Assembly (NCBI GenBank): GCA_902628835.1
Contig: CACOPD010000002.1
Location: 142,218-206,217 of the forward strand
Length of the DNA stretch: 64,000 nt
Source: an uncultured Alphaproteobacteria bacterium
GTDB taxonomy: Bacteria; Pseudomonadota; Alphaproteobacteria; HIMB59; GCA-002718135
Reading direction: 5' to 3'
Part shown: positions 1 through 9,025 of the stretch, one piece after another
Numbering within the stretch: the first letter of the stretch is position 1
Layout: every line of letters begins with the position of its first letter
Translations under genes and position numbers: made by a program
Notes under the pieces: model-generated
What the model saw: only the letters and a program-made list of their open reading frames with translations
Database searches by the model: none
Told to the model about the DNA's origin: nothing

Positions 1-1
1 A

Positions 2-310
2 TTTATGAAAGAAGAAACATTTGGTCCAACCGTTGGTATAATGAAAGTTAAAAATGAAGAAGAAGCTATTAATTTAATGAATGATAGTGCTTATGGATTA
101 ACTGCAAGTATTTGGACTTCTGATAAAGAATTCGCACAAAGTATGGGGTCTAAAATAGAGACAGGTACTTTTTTTATGAATAGATGCGATTATCTCGATC
201 CGGGTCTTGCCTGGACAGGAGTAAAAGATACGGGAATTGGCGTTACTCTTTCAGTTTTAGGTTTCGATCATCTTACTCGAGCAAAAAGTTACCACATAAG
301 GACAGTGTAA
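2..310 (+). CDS. Aldehyde dehydrogenase, C-terminal part (cut by window edge)
   Basis: The reading frame is open at the left edge, so only the last ~102 codons are present. EETFGP near the start is the conserved ALDH motif that follows the catalytic domain, and AYGLTASIWT matches the usual segment after it. The catalytic Cys and the NAD site lie outside the window. The ending LAWTGVKDTGIG followed by a TRAKSYH-like tail resembles ALDHs that are paired with iron alcohol dehydrogenases. Its TAA overlaps the next ATG by one base (TAATG), so the two are probably translationally coupled. An NAD-dependent aldehyde-to-acid role is family knowledge; the substrate is unknown. Confidence 0.9.
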   Translation, partial: FMKEETFGPTVGIMKVKNEEEAINLMNDSAYGLTASIWTSDKEFAQSMGSKIETGTFFMNRCDYLDPGLAWTGVKDTGIGVTLSVLGFDHLTRAKSYHIRTV

Positions 311-1464
311 TGGAAATACAAAATATAAATTGGAATTATCCAACAACTATGTGGTTTGGCTTATATAGAATAAAAGATATTCAAAAAGCATGTGATAACT
401 TAAATATTAAAAATCCTTTGATAGTTACTGATCCAGGTATTCTACAAACTGATATTATAGAAAAAATTAATTATTCACTCAATAAAAAACCAAATATATT
501 TAGCGAAGTAAAATCAAATCCAACTGGTCAAAACGTAGAAGAGGGAGTTAAACAATTTAACCAAAATAATCATGACGGAGTAATAGCTGTTGGAGGTGGT
601 TCTGGTATGGACACAGGTAAAGGTATTGCATTTATGTCTAAACAAAAGAGACCTTTATGGGATTTTGAAGATATTGGTGATTGGTGGACAAGAGCAAATA
701 GTGATGCAATATTTCCTATAATTGCTGTTCCAACAACTGCAGGTACAGGATCAGAGACTGGAAGAGCTTCAGTTTTCACTAATGAATTAACAGAAGAAAA
801 AAAAATAATATTTCATCCTAAAATGCTTCCTTCTGTAGTGATACTTGATCCTGATTTAACAATACCATTACCCCCATCATTAACAGCATTCACTGGTATG
901 GATGCATTAGCACACTGTCTTGAAGCTTATTCATCTGATATTTTTCATCCACTATCTCAAGGAATTGCTTTAGAGGGAATGAAAATAATTAAAGATAACT
1001 TAGTTGAAGTTTATAAGGATGGTAAGAATATAAAAGCTAGGGCAAATATGCTAGCAACCTCATCTATGGGTTCAATAGCATTCCAAAAAGGTTTAGGAGC
1101 AATACATTCATTGAGTCATCCCATTGGTGCAATTTATAACACACATCATGGTTTAACGAACGCAGTATTCATGCCCTATGTTCTTCTTAGAAATAAAAAA
1201 GTAATTGAAAATAAAATAACTGATCTTTCAAGGTATTTAAATTTGTCAAATCCATCATTTAACTCTTTTTTAGATTGGATACTAGATCTAAGAAAATTAT
1301 TATCTATTCCACATACTTTAAAAGAATTAATAGATGACAATTCTAATTTTGAAAAAATGAGTGTTATGGCATTAAATGACCCCTCTACTAGCTCAAATCC
1401 AATTAAATTAAATGAAGATGATTTTTTAAAACTTTATCAGGATTCATTTGAGGGCAAACTGTAA
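310..1464 (+). CDS. Iron-containing alcohol dehydrogenase
   Basis: 384 aa, group III Fe-ADH family. The nucleotide-binding motif GGGSGMDTGK lies near residue 95 and PTTAGTGSE near 141. Probable metal ligands are the Asp/His of GMDALAHCLEAY near 196-207 and the His residues of HSLSHPIGA (~266-270) and THHGLTNA (~279). I chose ATG 310 because it overlaps the ALDH stop as TAATG and places the protein at family length; the frame stays open upstream to 184 but only by running through ALDH coding sequence. Together with the ALDH it could carry an alcohol to an acid. The substrate cannot be read from sequence. Confidence 0.9.
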   Translation: MEIQNINWNYPTTMWFGLYRIKDIQKACDNLNIKNPLIVTDPGILQTDIIEKINYSLNKKPNIFSEVKSNPTGQNVEEGVKQFNQNNHDGVIAVGGGSGMDTGKGIAFMSKQKRPLWDFEDIGDWWTRANSDAIFPIIAVPTTAGTGSETGRASVFTNELTEEKKIIFHPKMLPSVVILDPDLTIPLPPSLTAFTGMDALAHCLEAYSSDIFHPLSQGIALEGMKIIKDNLVEVYKDGKNIKARANMLATSSMGSIAFQKGLGAIHSLSHPIGAIYNTHHGLTNAVFMPYVLLRNKKVIENKITDLSRYLNLSNPSFNSFLDWILDLRKLLSIPHTLKELIDDNSNFEKMSVMALNDPSTSSNPIKLNEDDFLKLYQDSFEGKL

Positions 1465-1471
1465 AATCTAA

Positions 1472-2518
1472 ATGATTAATAAAAGGAAAATTGGTAAAAC
1501 TGATATTGAAGTATCTGAGCTTGGTTTTGGATGTGCGCCTCTAGGTGGTTGGCCAGTAGCCGTAAGTGATCAAGATGCTTATCTTTCTCTAAAAACTGCG
1601 TGGAGTAAAGGAATAAGATATTTTGATACGGCACCACTTTATGGATCTGGAATGTCTGAAAAAAGATTGGGTAATTTTTTACAAAAACAACGAAGAGAAG
1701 ATTTTGTTATTTCAACAAAAGTAGGAAGGCTTATTGTTGATACTAAAAAATCTAAAGCAGCAGAAAAATTTATTGGCTCTCCAAAAGATAAAGATTCAGA
1801 GTTTAATTTTACATATGATGGAGCTATGCAATCTTTTGAGGATAGTCTATCAAGAATAGGTCTGGATAAAATTGATATTCTTTACCTTCATGATCCTGAT
1901 AATCATCCGGATCACTTTGAAGAAGCAAAAAAAGGAGCTTTAAAAGCTTTGGTTAAACTAAGAGACGAGGGTGTTGTGAAAGCTATTGGTTGTGGAATGA
2001 ATCAAAATGAAATGCTTATTGAATTTGCTAAGGAGGGATGTTTTGATGTTTTTTTACTAGCTGGAAGATATACCTTGATTGATCAAACTAGCTTAGATCA
2101 ACTAATACCAATATGTGAGAAAAATAAAATTTCTTTAGTATTAGGAGGTGTATTTAATAGTGGCATTCTAATAGATCCTAGCCCAAATACATATTTTGAT
2201 TATTCTAAATTGGATAAAGACTGGGCAAAAAATGTTAGTGAGAGTTTAGTGAGAATACCTAGATCACATGAGTCAGCAAATTATTGGTTAGACAAAGCAT
2301 ACAATCTTAAGAATGCATGTGATAAATTTAATATTTCTTTAAAACACGCAGCAATACAATTTCCGTATAGCAATGAAATAGTTTCATCCTGTCTTCTTGG
2401 AATGACATCTAAGGGCCATGTAGAAGAAAATTTTAACTTATATGATAATAAAATAAAAAAAGAATTTTGGAACTATCTTAAAGAAAATGCATTGGTTAAT
2501 TCCAAATTTCCAATTTAA
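1472..2518 (+). CDS. Aldo/keto reductase, aldose 1-dehydrogenase-like
   Basis: 348 aa AKR TIM barrel. It opens with KIGKTDIEVSELGFGCAPLGG; the catalytic Asp and Tyr sit in YFDTAPLYGSG near residues 50-60, the Lys in STKVGR near 84, and a His in LYLHDPD near 143. The LHDPD motif and the length resemble D-threo-aldose 1-dehydrogenase / L-fucose dehydrogenase and pyridoxal dehydrogenase relatives. Such enzymes oxidise a free aldose at C1 to a lactone. It starts 7 bp after the Fe-ADH and converges with the sugar-acid dehydratase gene, which suits an aldose-to-aldonate-to-ketodeoxyacid route. Family is clear; the sugar is inferred only loosely. Confidence 0.85.
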   Translation: MINKRKIGKTDIEVSELGFGCAPLGGWPVAVSDQDAYLSLKTAWSKGIRYFDTAPLYGSGMSEKRLGNFLQKQRREDFVISTKVGRLIVDTKKSKAAEKFIGSPKDKDSEFNFTYDGAMQSFEDSLSRIGLDKIDILYLHDPDNHPDHFEEAKKGALKALVKLRDEGVVKAIGCGMNQNEMLIEFAKEGCFDVFLLAGRYTLIDQTSLDQLIPICEKNKISLVLGGVFNSGILIDPSPNTYFDYSKLDKDWAKNVSESLVRIPRSHESANYWLDKAYNLKNACDKFNISLKHAAIQFPYSNEIVSSCLLGMTSKGHVEENFNLYDNKIKKEFWNYLKENALVNSKFPI

Positions 2519-2523
2519 ACAAA

Positions 2524-4035
2524 TTACATTGTTGGATCTATAATCCAAGGGTTAAACTCATCATCTCCATAATCATTTATTTCACTTTTTGATTTTTCAC
2601 CTGATGCCACAGATATAATTTTATTAAATATTTCATTTCCTACCTCTTCGAGTGTTTTTTCATTGTCCATTATGGCTCCTGCATTAATATCCATGTCTTC
2701 TTCAAGTTTATTAAACATATTTGTATTTGTAGCAATTTTAATACTAGGAGTAGGTTTGAAACCAAAACATGAACCTCTACCAGTAGTAAAACAAATAATA
2801 TTTGCACCAGAAGCAACTTGACCTGTAACGGAAACAGGATCATATCCTGGCCCATTCATAAAATTAAATCCTTTTATTTTTAATCTTTCAGCATAATCTA
2901 ATACATCTACCATATTTCTAGTCCCACTTTTTGAAATACCACCAAGTGATTTTTCTAGAATTGTAGTAAGACCACCTTTTTTATTTCCTGGCGAAGGATT
3001 ATTATCCATGGAACTACCATTTTTGTGAAGATGTTCCTTCCACCAATCAATTTGATTTTCTATTTTTTCAATATTTTTTCTATTAATTGATCTTTCAAAC
3101 AATAAGTGTTCTGCACCATAAATTTCTGTAGTTTCTGATAAAATCGAAGAACCTCCATGATCGACAAGCATATCTGATGCAAAACCTAGAGCTGGATTAG
3201 CAGTTACGCCTGAATATGAATCAGATCCGCCACATTGTAAGGCTACTGTTAATTCAGAGATTGGAATATTTGTTCGTTGAATTTTATTAATACTTTCTAA
3301 TTGATTAATAATTTTATTACTTACTTTTTTAACAATTTCTTTTGTTCCACCTTCATCTTGAATATTTAAATACTCAACACTTCTACTAGCTTGATCCTTA
3401 TTATAAAGAGAAATTTGTGCACATTCACAACCTAAACCAATTACATAGACTTTTGCAAAATTTGGATGAACCTTAAAACCCTCTATTGTTCTATTAAATA
3501 TACTCATTCCATAACTAGTGTTATTCATACCACAACCTGAGGAATGTTTTAAACTTACTGCTCCATCTATATTTTGAAAATTAGTTTTTCTTAATTCATT
3601 GTTTACCTTATCAGCTATTTTTTTTACGACTGTAGCTGAGCAATTTACTGTACTAATTAATCCAATATAATTTCTTGTTCCAGCAGATCCATTATTTCTT
3701 TTATAGCCTTTAAAAAATATATTCTTTTTTTTATTTATAAAATTTTCTTTTAAAAAATTATTATTATAATCTCTTTTAAACTCAGAAAATGACAAGTTAT
3801 GAGAATGAACATGTTCACCTGCATCTATATCGACTAATGCTACACCAATTTTCTGACCATATCGTAAAATAAATTCACCTGTTTTAATTTTTAATAATGA
3901 TATTTTATGCCCATAAGGAATATCAGTTTTTGTTTTTATTCCAATATTTAACTGAACATTTTTAGGAATACTCATTGGCGCGATTCCAATATTATCTTTT
4001 TCATTTAATTTGATTATGTTAAACATAGTCTTCAT
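2524..4035 (-). CDS. Altronate dehydratase-family (UxaA/GarD) sugar-acid dehydratase
   Basis: 503 aa from the chosen ATG. An N-terminal SAF domain (~1-95) is followed by the UxaA catalytic region. Visible signatures are GSAGTRNYIGLISTVNCSA, KHSSGCGM, LQCGGSDSYSGVTANPALG and FTTGRGSCFGF. Family members dehydrate hexonates such as D-altronate or galactarate, usually with Fe(II) or Fe-S involvement. The frame extends to 4083, but a start there would overlap the divergent dehydrogenase gene and add an unrelated N-terminus; MKTMFNIIKL at 4035 (or ATG 4026) fits the family better. The neighbouring aldose dehydrogenases could supply its aldonate. Exact substrate unknown. Confidence 0.85.
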   Translation of the reverse strand: MKTMFNIIKLNEKDNIGIAPMSIPKNVQLNIGIKTKTDIPYGHKISLLKIKTGEFILRYGQKIGVALVDIDAGEHVHSHNLSFSEFKRDYNNNFLKENFINKKKNIFFKGYKRNNGSAGTRNYIGLISTVNCSATVVKKIADKVNNELRKTNFQNIDGAVSLKHSSGCGMNNTSYGMSIFNRTIEGFKVHPNFAKVYVIGLGCECAQISLYNKDQASRSVEYLNIQDEGGTKEIVKKVSNKIINQLESINKIQRTNIPISELTVALQCGGSDSYSGVTANPALGFASDMLVDHGGSSILSETTEIYGAEHLLFERSINRKNIEKIENQIDWWKEHLHKNGSSMDNNPSPGNKKGGLTTILEKSLGGISKSGTRNMVDVLDYAERLKIKGFNFMNGPGYDPVSVTGQVASGANIICFTTGRGSCFGFKPTPSIKIATNTNMFNKLEEDMDINAGAIMDNEKTLEEVGNEIFNKIISVASGEKSKSEINDYGDDEFNPWIIDPTM

Positions 4036-4055
4036 AAATATATACCATAAATAAC

Positions 4056-4826
4056 ATGAATGAAATCGCAACTTATCCATCACTAAAAGATAGAGTAGTT
4101 CTTATTACAGGGGGTGCCTCAGGAATTGGGGAAAGTATCGTCGAACAATTTGTTTCTCAAAAATCAAAAGTTGCATTTTTAGATATAAATGATGAACTAG
4201 GTAATGAGTTATCAAGAAAAATCAAAAACAAATATGATGTTGATAGTTTATTTGTAAAATGTGATTTAAAAAATATAGAAGAACTTAAAATTTCATTAGA
4301 AAAAGTAAAAAAAGAAATTGGTCCAATTTCAATTCTAGTAAATAATGCAGCAAATGATGAGAGACACGATTTAGATAGTGTCACTCCTGAATATTGGGAT
4401 GATAGAATGAATATTAATTTAAGACATTATTTTTTTGCAACACAAGCTGTCTATAAAGACATGAAAGATTTAGGCAAAGGTTCTGTTGTAAACATAGGAA
4501 GTTTTTCATGGATGATTTCTCAAGGCGGTATGCCTGGATATACTACTGCAAAATCTGCTATTATGGGTTTAACAAGAACTTTAGCGAGAGATTTAGGTAT
4601 CTATAATATCAGAGTAAATTGTATTGTCCCTGGTTGGATCATTACGGATAGGCAAAAAAAATTATGGCTTACTCCAGAAATTAAAAAAACTCAACTTGAG
4701 AGACAATGTATTAAGAGAATGCTAATGCCTGAAGATATATCAAAGCCAGTTTTGTTTTTTGCATCTGATCAAAGCTCTGGTTGTACTGCTCAAAACTATG
4801 TAATTGATGGCGGCATAGTTAATTAA
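4056..4826 (+). CDS. SDR sugar dehydrogenase, Caulobacter XylB-like
   Basis: 256 aa classical short-chain dehydrogenase. It shows TGGASGIG near residue 18, NNAAND near 92, an active-site Ser in NIGSFSW near 148 and the YxxxK motif (GYTTAKSA) near 163. From memory the whole protein resembles Caulobacter crescentus XylB (NAD-dependent D-xylose 1-dehydrogenase): shared features include YPSLK at the N-terminus, NDxRH after NNA, DxxxNINLRH, and a PGW...TxRQ...LTPE stretch. I infer aldose C1 oxidation to an aldonolactone. It diverges from the dehydratase gene by 20 bp and overlaps the next gene by one base. Confidence 0.88.
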   Translation: MNEIATYPSLKDRVVLITGGASGIGESIVEQFVSQKSKVAFLDINDELGNELSRKIKNKYDVDSLFVKCDLKNIEELKISLEKVKKEIGPISILVNNAANDERHDLDSVTPEYWDDRMNINLRHYFFATQAVYKDMKDLGKGSVVNIGSFSWMISQGGMPGYTTAKSAIMGLTRTLARDLGIYNIRVNCIVPGWIITDRQKKLWLTPEIKKTQLERQCIKRMLMPEDISKPVLFFASDQSSGCTAQNYVIDGGIVN

Positions 4827-6013
4827 TGAAAACAAAACCCAAAATCGCTTTTGGTAGATTAGACTTACTTAGAAATGATACTTTAAATAATAAAAGTAAA
4901 ATTAGAATTGGTTTCATCGGTGGTGGCCCTAATTCTTTTATTGGATATACACACAGATTAGCAGCCAGGTTTGATAATAAATTTGAATTTGTTGCTGGGA
5001 TATTTTCAAAAGACAAAAAAAAATCTAAATCGTTTGGTTCGTCACTAGGATTATCTGATGATCGTTGTTATACCGATTATAAGTCTATGGCATTAGTTGA
5101 GTCAAAAAGAGATGAAGGTATTCAAGCTCTTGGAATTATGACTCCATCAGGTGATCATTATAAAATAGCAAAAGCATTTATTGAAAAAGGTATACATATT
5201 ATTTGTGACAAGCCTTTAACCGCTACAGTTGAGGATGCTATTAAATTAAAAAAAATCATTTTAAAAAACAAAATTGTATTTGCATTAACACATAACTATT
5301 CTAGTTACCCAATGCTAAGAGAAGCAAAAAATCTAATATCAAAAAATAAATTAGGAAAAATTAATTTGATTAATGTTGAATATCCCCAAGGCTACACAGT
5401 AGGCGTAAAAAAGAAAGATGAAAAAGCAACATTAAAATGGAGGTTAAATAAAAAACAATCAGGACCTTCAATGATATTATCTGAAATTGGAACCCATGCT
5501 TTTCATTTGTTAAGATATGTAACGGGATTAGAGGTAAATGAAATATCTGCAGAAGTAAACTCATTATCATCTGAAATTTCAGTTGATGATAATGCATTCG
5601 TTTTGTTAAGAATGCGCAATAAAGCGAGGGGGATAATTTGGGTATCATCCGCTGCAACTGGTGGAGAAAATGGTTTAAAAATTAGAGTTTATGGATCAAA
5701 AGGTTCAGTAGAGTGGTTACAGGATGATCCAAATAACCTTAAGTTTACCCAACTAGATAAACCAATGAAAGTTATTACAAGAGCCAGTAAACTTGTATCT
5801 AATTTTTCACTTTCAAGTTCAAGAATAGCTGCTGGTCATCCGGAAGGATTTTTTGAAGCCTTTGCAAATATTTATTCAGAATTTGCTGATCAGATTCATA
5901 ATAAAAATAAAAAATATTCATTTCCAACAATTGATGACGGTGTAGCCGGTGTTAAATTTATTTATGCAGCAAAAAAATCTTCTAATTTAAATTCAAAGTG
6001 GGTAAAAATCTAA
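4826..6013 (+). CDS. Gfo/Idh/MocA oxidoreductase
   Basis: 395 aa. A Rossmann motif (IGFIGGGPNSF, ~residue 30) follows a ~28-residue N-terminal extension, and CDKPLT (~130) replaces the common EKP motif. ILSEIGTHAFHLLRYVTG (~215) carries the probable catalytic His. Family enzymes use NAD(P) to oxidise or reduce sugar hydroxyls, often at C3 or C1. ATG 4826 overlaps the upstream stop (TAATG), and the next Gfo/Idh gene starts 1 bp after this stop, so the three genes look like one operon. The substrate is not identifiable. Confidence 0.85.
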   Translation: MKTKPKIAFGRLDLLRNDTLNNKSKIRIGFIGGGPNSFIGYTHRLAARFDNKFEFVAGIFSKDKKKSKSFGSSLGLSDDRCYTDYKSMALVESKRDEGIQALGIMTPSGDHYKIAKAFIEKGIHIICDKPLTATVEDAIKLKKIILKNKIVFALTHNYSSYPMLREAKNLISKNKLGKINLINVEYPQGYTVGVKKKDEKATLKWRLNKKQSGPSMILSEIGTHAFHLLRYVTGLEVNEISAEVNSLSSEISVDDNAFVLLRMRNKARGIIWVSSAATGGENGLKIRVYGSKGSVEWLQDDPNNLKFTQLDKPMKVITRASKLVSNFSLSSSRIAAGHPEGFFEAFANIYSEFADQIHNKNKKYSFPTIDDGVAGVKFIYAAKKSSNLNSKWVKI

Positions 6014-6014
6014 A

Positions 6015-7016
6015 ATGATTAATTTTGCCTTATTGGGTACAGGAAGAATTGGGAAATTACATGCATCAATCATAAATGCTCATCCAGAAGCAAGCCTTAA
6101 ATATGTTTATGATATTGATACAAGTTCTTCCAAAAAAATTGCAAATAAATATAGTTGTGAAGTTGCAAAGACTGCAAAGGAAGCAATTTCTTCAGATCAA
6201 ATTAATGCTATTTTAATTGCATCTGCTACCCCAACTCACACAGATTATATTGCTATAGGAGCAGAATACAAAAAAGCAATATTATGTGAAAAGCCAATTG
6301 ATTTAGATATAAATAAAGTAAATAAATGTTGGCAAAAAATTAAAAAATATAAACCAACCATTCAAATTGGTTTTAATCGAAGATTTGATCCTAATCATAA
6401 TAAAGTTCAAAGTGAGGTTCTATCAGGAAAGATTGGAAAAATTGAAATGATTGTAATCACAAGTAGAGATCCTTCTCCACCGGGCATTGAATATTTAAAA
6501 CAATCGGGGGGAATTTTTAGAGATTGTTCAATTCATGATTTTGATTTAGCACGATTTATACTTAATAATGATCCAATTGTAGAAGTTTTTGCACAAGGTT
6601 CTGTAAATGTCTCAAAAGATTTTAAGGTTACAAATGATTATGATACAACTATGTGTTTTATGAAATCTAAAAAAGGAGTTTTAGTTCATATAAATAATTC
6701 AAGAAGAGCTGTATATGGTTATGATCAAAGACTAGAAGTATTTGGAAGTAATGGTATGTTAATTTCTGATAATGTTCCTAATAATGATATAAATTACTAT
6801 AATCAAAATTTATCATTTGCAAAAAAACCTATTAAAAATTTTTTTATAGAAAGATACAAAGATGCTTATCAAATACAATTAGATCAATTTATTAAATCAA
6901 TAAGAAATAAAAAAAATACATTAGTCACTTTTGAGGATGGAAAGGATGCTTTAATTCTTGCTAATTCAGCTACTAAATCAGTAAAATCAAATAAAGTTGT
7001 AAAACCAAAATTTTAG
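6015..7016 (+). CDS. Inositol 2-dehydrogenase-like (IolG family) oxidoreductase
   Basis: 333 aa Gfo/Idh/MocA protein. It has LLGTGRIGKLHA at residues 6-17, CEKPID near 90, GFNRRFDP near 120 and SRDPSPPGIEYLKQSGGIFRDCSIHDFDLAR near 150-180 in outline. The last block, with Asp and His two helical turns apart, is characteristic of IolG myo-inositol 2-dehydrogenases. Known members oxidise myo- or scyllo-inositol to a ketoinositol, and some accept glucose or galactose derivatives. No other iol gene (iolB, C, D or E) is visible here, so inositol as substrate is uncertain. Confidence 0.85.
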   Translation: MINFALLGTGRIGKLHASIINAHPEASLKYVYDIDTSSSKKIANKYSCEVAKTAKEAISSDQINAILIASATPTHTDYIAIGAEYKKAILCEKPIDLDINKVNKCWQKIKKYKPTIQIGFNRRFDPNHNKVQSEVLSGKIGKIEMIVITSRDPSPPGIEYLKQSGGIFRDCSIHDFDLARFILNNDPIVEVFAQGSVNVSKDFKVTNDYDTTMCFMKSKKGVLVHINNSRRAVYGYDQRLEVFGSNGMLISDNVPNNDINYYNQNLSFAKKPIKNFFIERYKDAYQIQLDQFIKSIRNKKNTLVTFEDGKDALILANSATKSVKSNKVVKPKF

Positions 7017-7031
7017 TTATAGATAAATTTT

Positions 7032-7862
7032 ATGAATGAACAATTTAAAGATAAGGTCATTATAGTTACAGGAAGTACACAGGGTAGTGGTGCTGAAACA
7101 GCAAGATTACTAGCTAGTAGAGGCGCTAAAGCAATTACAATTTGTGGTAGACAAGAAAATAAAGGTCTTGAAGTTAAAAATCAGATTGAAAAATTAGGTA
7201 CTGAGTGTTTGTATATAAAATCAGACCTTAAAAATGTTGATGATTGCAAAAAAATTGTTTCGGAAACTGATAAAAAATATGGAACGATAAATTCTTTAAT
7301 TAATGTTGCCGGATATACAGAAAGAGGAACAATTCTAAGTGCTACTCTAGAAAATTATGAAAATAATTATAATATTAATACCCGTGCACCTTTTATATTA
7401 ATGCAAGAGACAATTAAAATAATGATTAGAGACAAGAACAAAGGAACAATTGCAAATGTATTATCTATGGCAATGTATAGTGGTATGCCATTTATTGTTG
7501 CTTATAGTGGGTCAAAAGCTGCATTAGCTACAATGACAAAAAATATTGCAAATTCTGTTTCCAGCTATCAAATAAGAGTAAATGCCTTAAATATCGGATG
7601 GACAGATACTCCTGCTGAACATGATATACAGACAAGAGTTCACAAAAAAAACCCTAATTGGTTGAAAGATGAAGAAAAAAAAGTTCCTTTTAATAGATTG
7701 ATTAAACCTATTGATGTAGCAAAAGGATTAGCATTTATGTGCTCAGAAGAATCTGGATTAATGACAGGCAGTGTAATTGATTTTGATCAAACAGTCCATG
7801 GTTGGCATTCTTATTCTGCATATGAAACTAGAGTTTTGGACGATTCTCTATTAGGAGAATAA
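7032..7862 (+). CDS. SDR family oxidoreductase
   Basis: 276 aa short-chain dehydrogenase. The cofactor motif reads TGSTQGSG (residues 13-20), with Ser where GIG is usual. LINVAGY stands in place of NNAG near 95, the catalytic Ser is in VLSMAMYSG (~145) and YSGSKAA gives the Tyr and Lys (~158-162). A long C-terminal tail with VHGWHSYSAYETR is unusual and may form a substrate lid or dimer contact. It follows the IolG-like gene by 15 bp and is probably the last gene of that operon. Likely an NAD-dependent sugar or polyol dehydrogenase; substrate unknown. Confidence 0.85.
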   Translation: MNEQFKDKVIIVTGSTQGSGAETARLLASRGAKAITICGRQENKGLEVKNQIEKLGTECLYIKSDLKNVDDCKKIVSETDKKYGTINSLINVAGYTERGTILSATLENYENNYNINTRAPFILMQETIKIMIRDKNKGTIANVLSMAMYSGMPFIVAYSGSKAALATMTKNIANSVSSYQIRVNALNIGWTDTPAEHDIQTRVHKKNPNWLKDEEKKVPFNRLIKPIDVAKGLAFMCSEESGLMTGSVIDFDQTVHGWHSYSAYETRVLDDSLLGE

Positions 7863-7948
7863 TTAATCATTTATTTCTCAACCATTTTTTAATTCCTAAC
7901 TATATTTTGTAATTTACACAAATTTAAATATTAATTAATAAACTAAAT

Positions 7949-9025
7949 ATGGGAAAAAAAATAATTTCTATTAATGAAGGAAAATTATCAGAATTTAAAC
8001 TTCATAGTATTTGGCTTCGTGAAAGATTAAATGGGAGTGAATTTGTAGATCAAAATAATCTACAACGTTTATACGAACCAAGCCTCTTAGATGATAATCT
8101 TTTTATAAATACTCATAGTGTTAATGAAAATATATTAAATGTTGAATTTAGTGATGGAGCAAAAGGATCTTTTAATATCGATGATCTTTATAATGAAATC
8201 AAGAATGTTGATGTCATACCTGAAAAAAAAATATGGAATGTTAGTGAACAAAATTTAGAAATTTTTGATAATAATAAAATCTTTGAGAATGAAAAGGAAC
8301 TTATTAAAATGCTTAAAGTATTTTATCAATATGGTTATGTAATAATCGAAAATACAAAAGCAGAAGAAAATGAAGTTATAAATTTTGCTGAAAAATTAGG
8401 CCCAGTCCGAGCAACAAATTTTGGAAAATTATTTAACGTTGTCTCAAAGCCAAATCCAAATGATCTTGCTTATACTGCATTAGAGTTAACATCACATTCA
8501 GATAACCCATATAGAAAGCCTGTTCCTGGAATTCAATTACTTCATTGCATTGCTAATGAATCTTCAGGAGGTGATTCAAGTTTAGTTGATGGTTTTAGTA
8601 TTGCAAATTTTTTAAAACACAACCAACCAGAATTTTATGAAGTATTAACTAAAACTAATGTTACTTTTAAATTTACAGATATTGATACTATTTTAGTTGA
8701 TGAAGCAAAATTAATTGAACTTGATCATAATAATAACTTTAGACAAATACGATTTAGTGGAAGACTTGATTATGTTCCATTATTAGATGAAAATAATCTT
8801 GATCTTTTTTATAAGGCTAGAAAATATATGTTCAATCTTTGTAATTCTGATGATTTCAAAATTAAATTTAGATTATCTAAAGGAATGATTGCAATGTTTG
8901 ATAACTTGAGATTATTACATGGAAGAACTAAATTTGATCCAAATACTGGTTTTAGACATCTACAAGGATGTTATATTGACCATGATGTAACTGAAGGTAA
9001 GCTTAGAAGATTATTAAAACCCTAA
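7949..9025 (+). CDS. Gamma-butyrobetaine hydroxylase-like Fe(II)/2-oxoglutarate dioxygenase
   Basis: 358 aa. The N-terminal ~85 residues (HSIWLRERL, then EFSDGAKGSF) match the small zinc-binding domain of gamma-butyrobetaine dioxygenases. The TauD-like catalytic domain follows: HSDNPYR supplies His-x-Asp near 184, and LLHGRTKFD supplies the distal His near 330 and the 2-oxoglutarate Arg. Family members hydroxylate gamma-butyrobetaine to L-carnitine, or act on related trimethylammonium compounds. It begins after an 86-bp gap from the sugar cluster and its last 4 bases overlap the convergent galK. Its link to the sugar genes is unclear. Confidence 0.82.
   Translation: MGKKIISINEGKLSEFKLHSIWLRERLNGSEFVDQNNLQRLYEPSLLDDNLFINTHSVNENILNVEFSDGAKGSFNIDDLYNEIKNVDVIPEKKIWNVSEQNLEIFDNNKIFENEKELIKMLKVFYQYGYVIIENTKAEENEVINFAEKLGPVRATNFGKLFNVVSKPNPNDLAYTALELTSHSDNPYRKPVPGIQLLHCIANESSGGDSSLVDGFSIANFLKHNQPEFYEVLTKTNVTFKFTDIDTILVDEAKLIELDHNNNFRQIRFSGRLDYVPLLDENNLDLFYKARKYMFNLCNSDDFKIKFRLSKGMIAMFDNLRLLHGRTKFDPNTGFRHLQGCYIDHDVTEGKLRRLLKP

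Noticed and set aside
184-309. N-terminal extension of the iron alcohol dehydrogenase to position 184
   Set aside because: It overlaps the conserved ALDH C-terminus in another frame, and family proteins begin close to the ATG at 310, which forms a TAATG junction.
4036-4083. Longer start of the UxaA-family dehydratase
   Set aside because: The added residues do not match the SAF domain and would overlap the divergent dehydrogenase gene; ATG 4035 or 4026 fits better.
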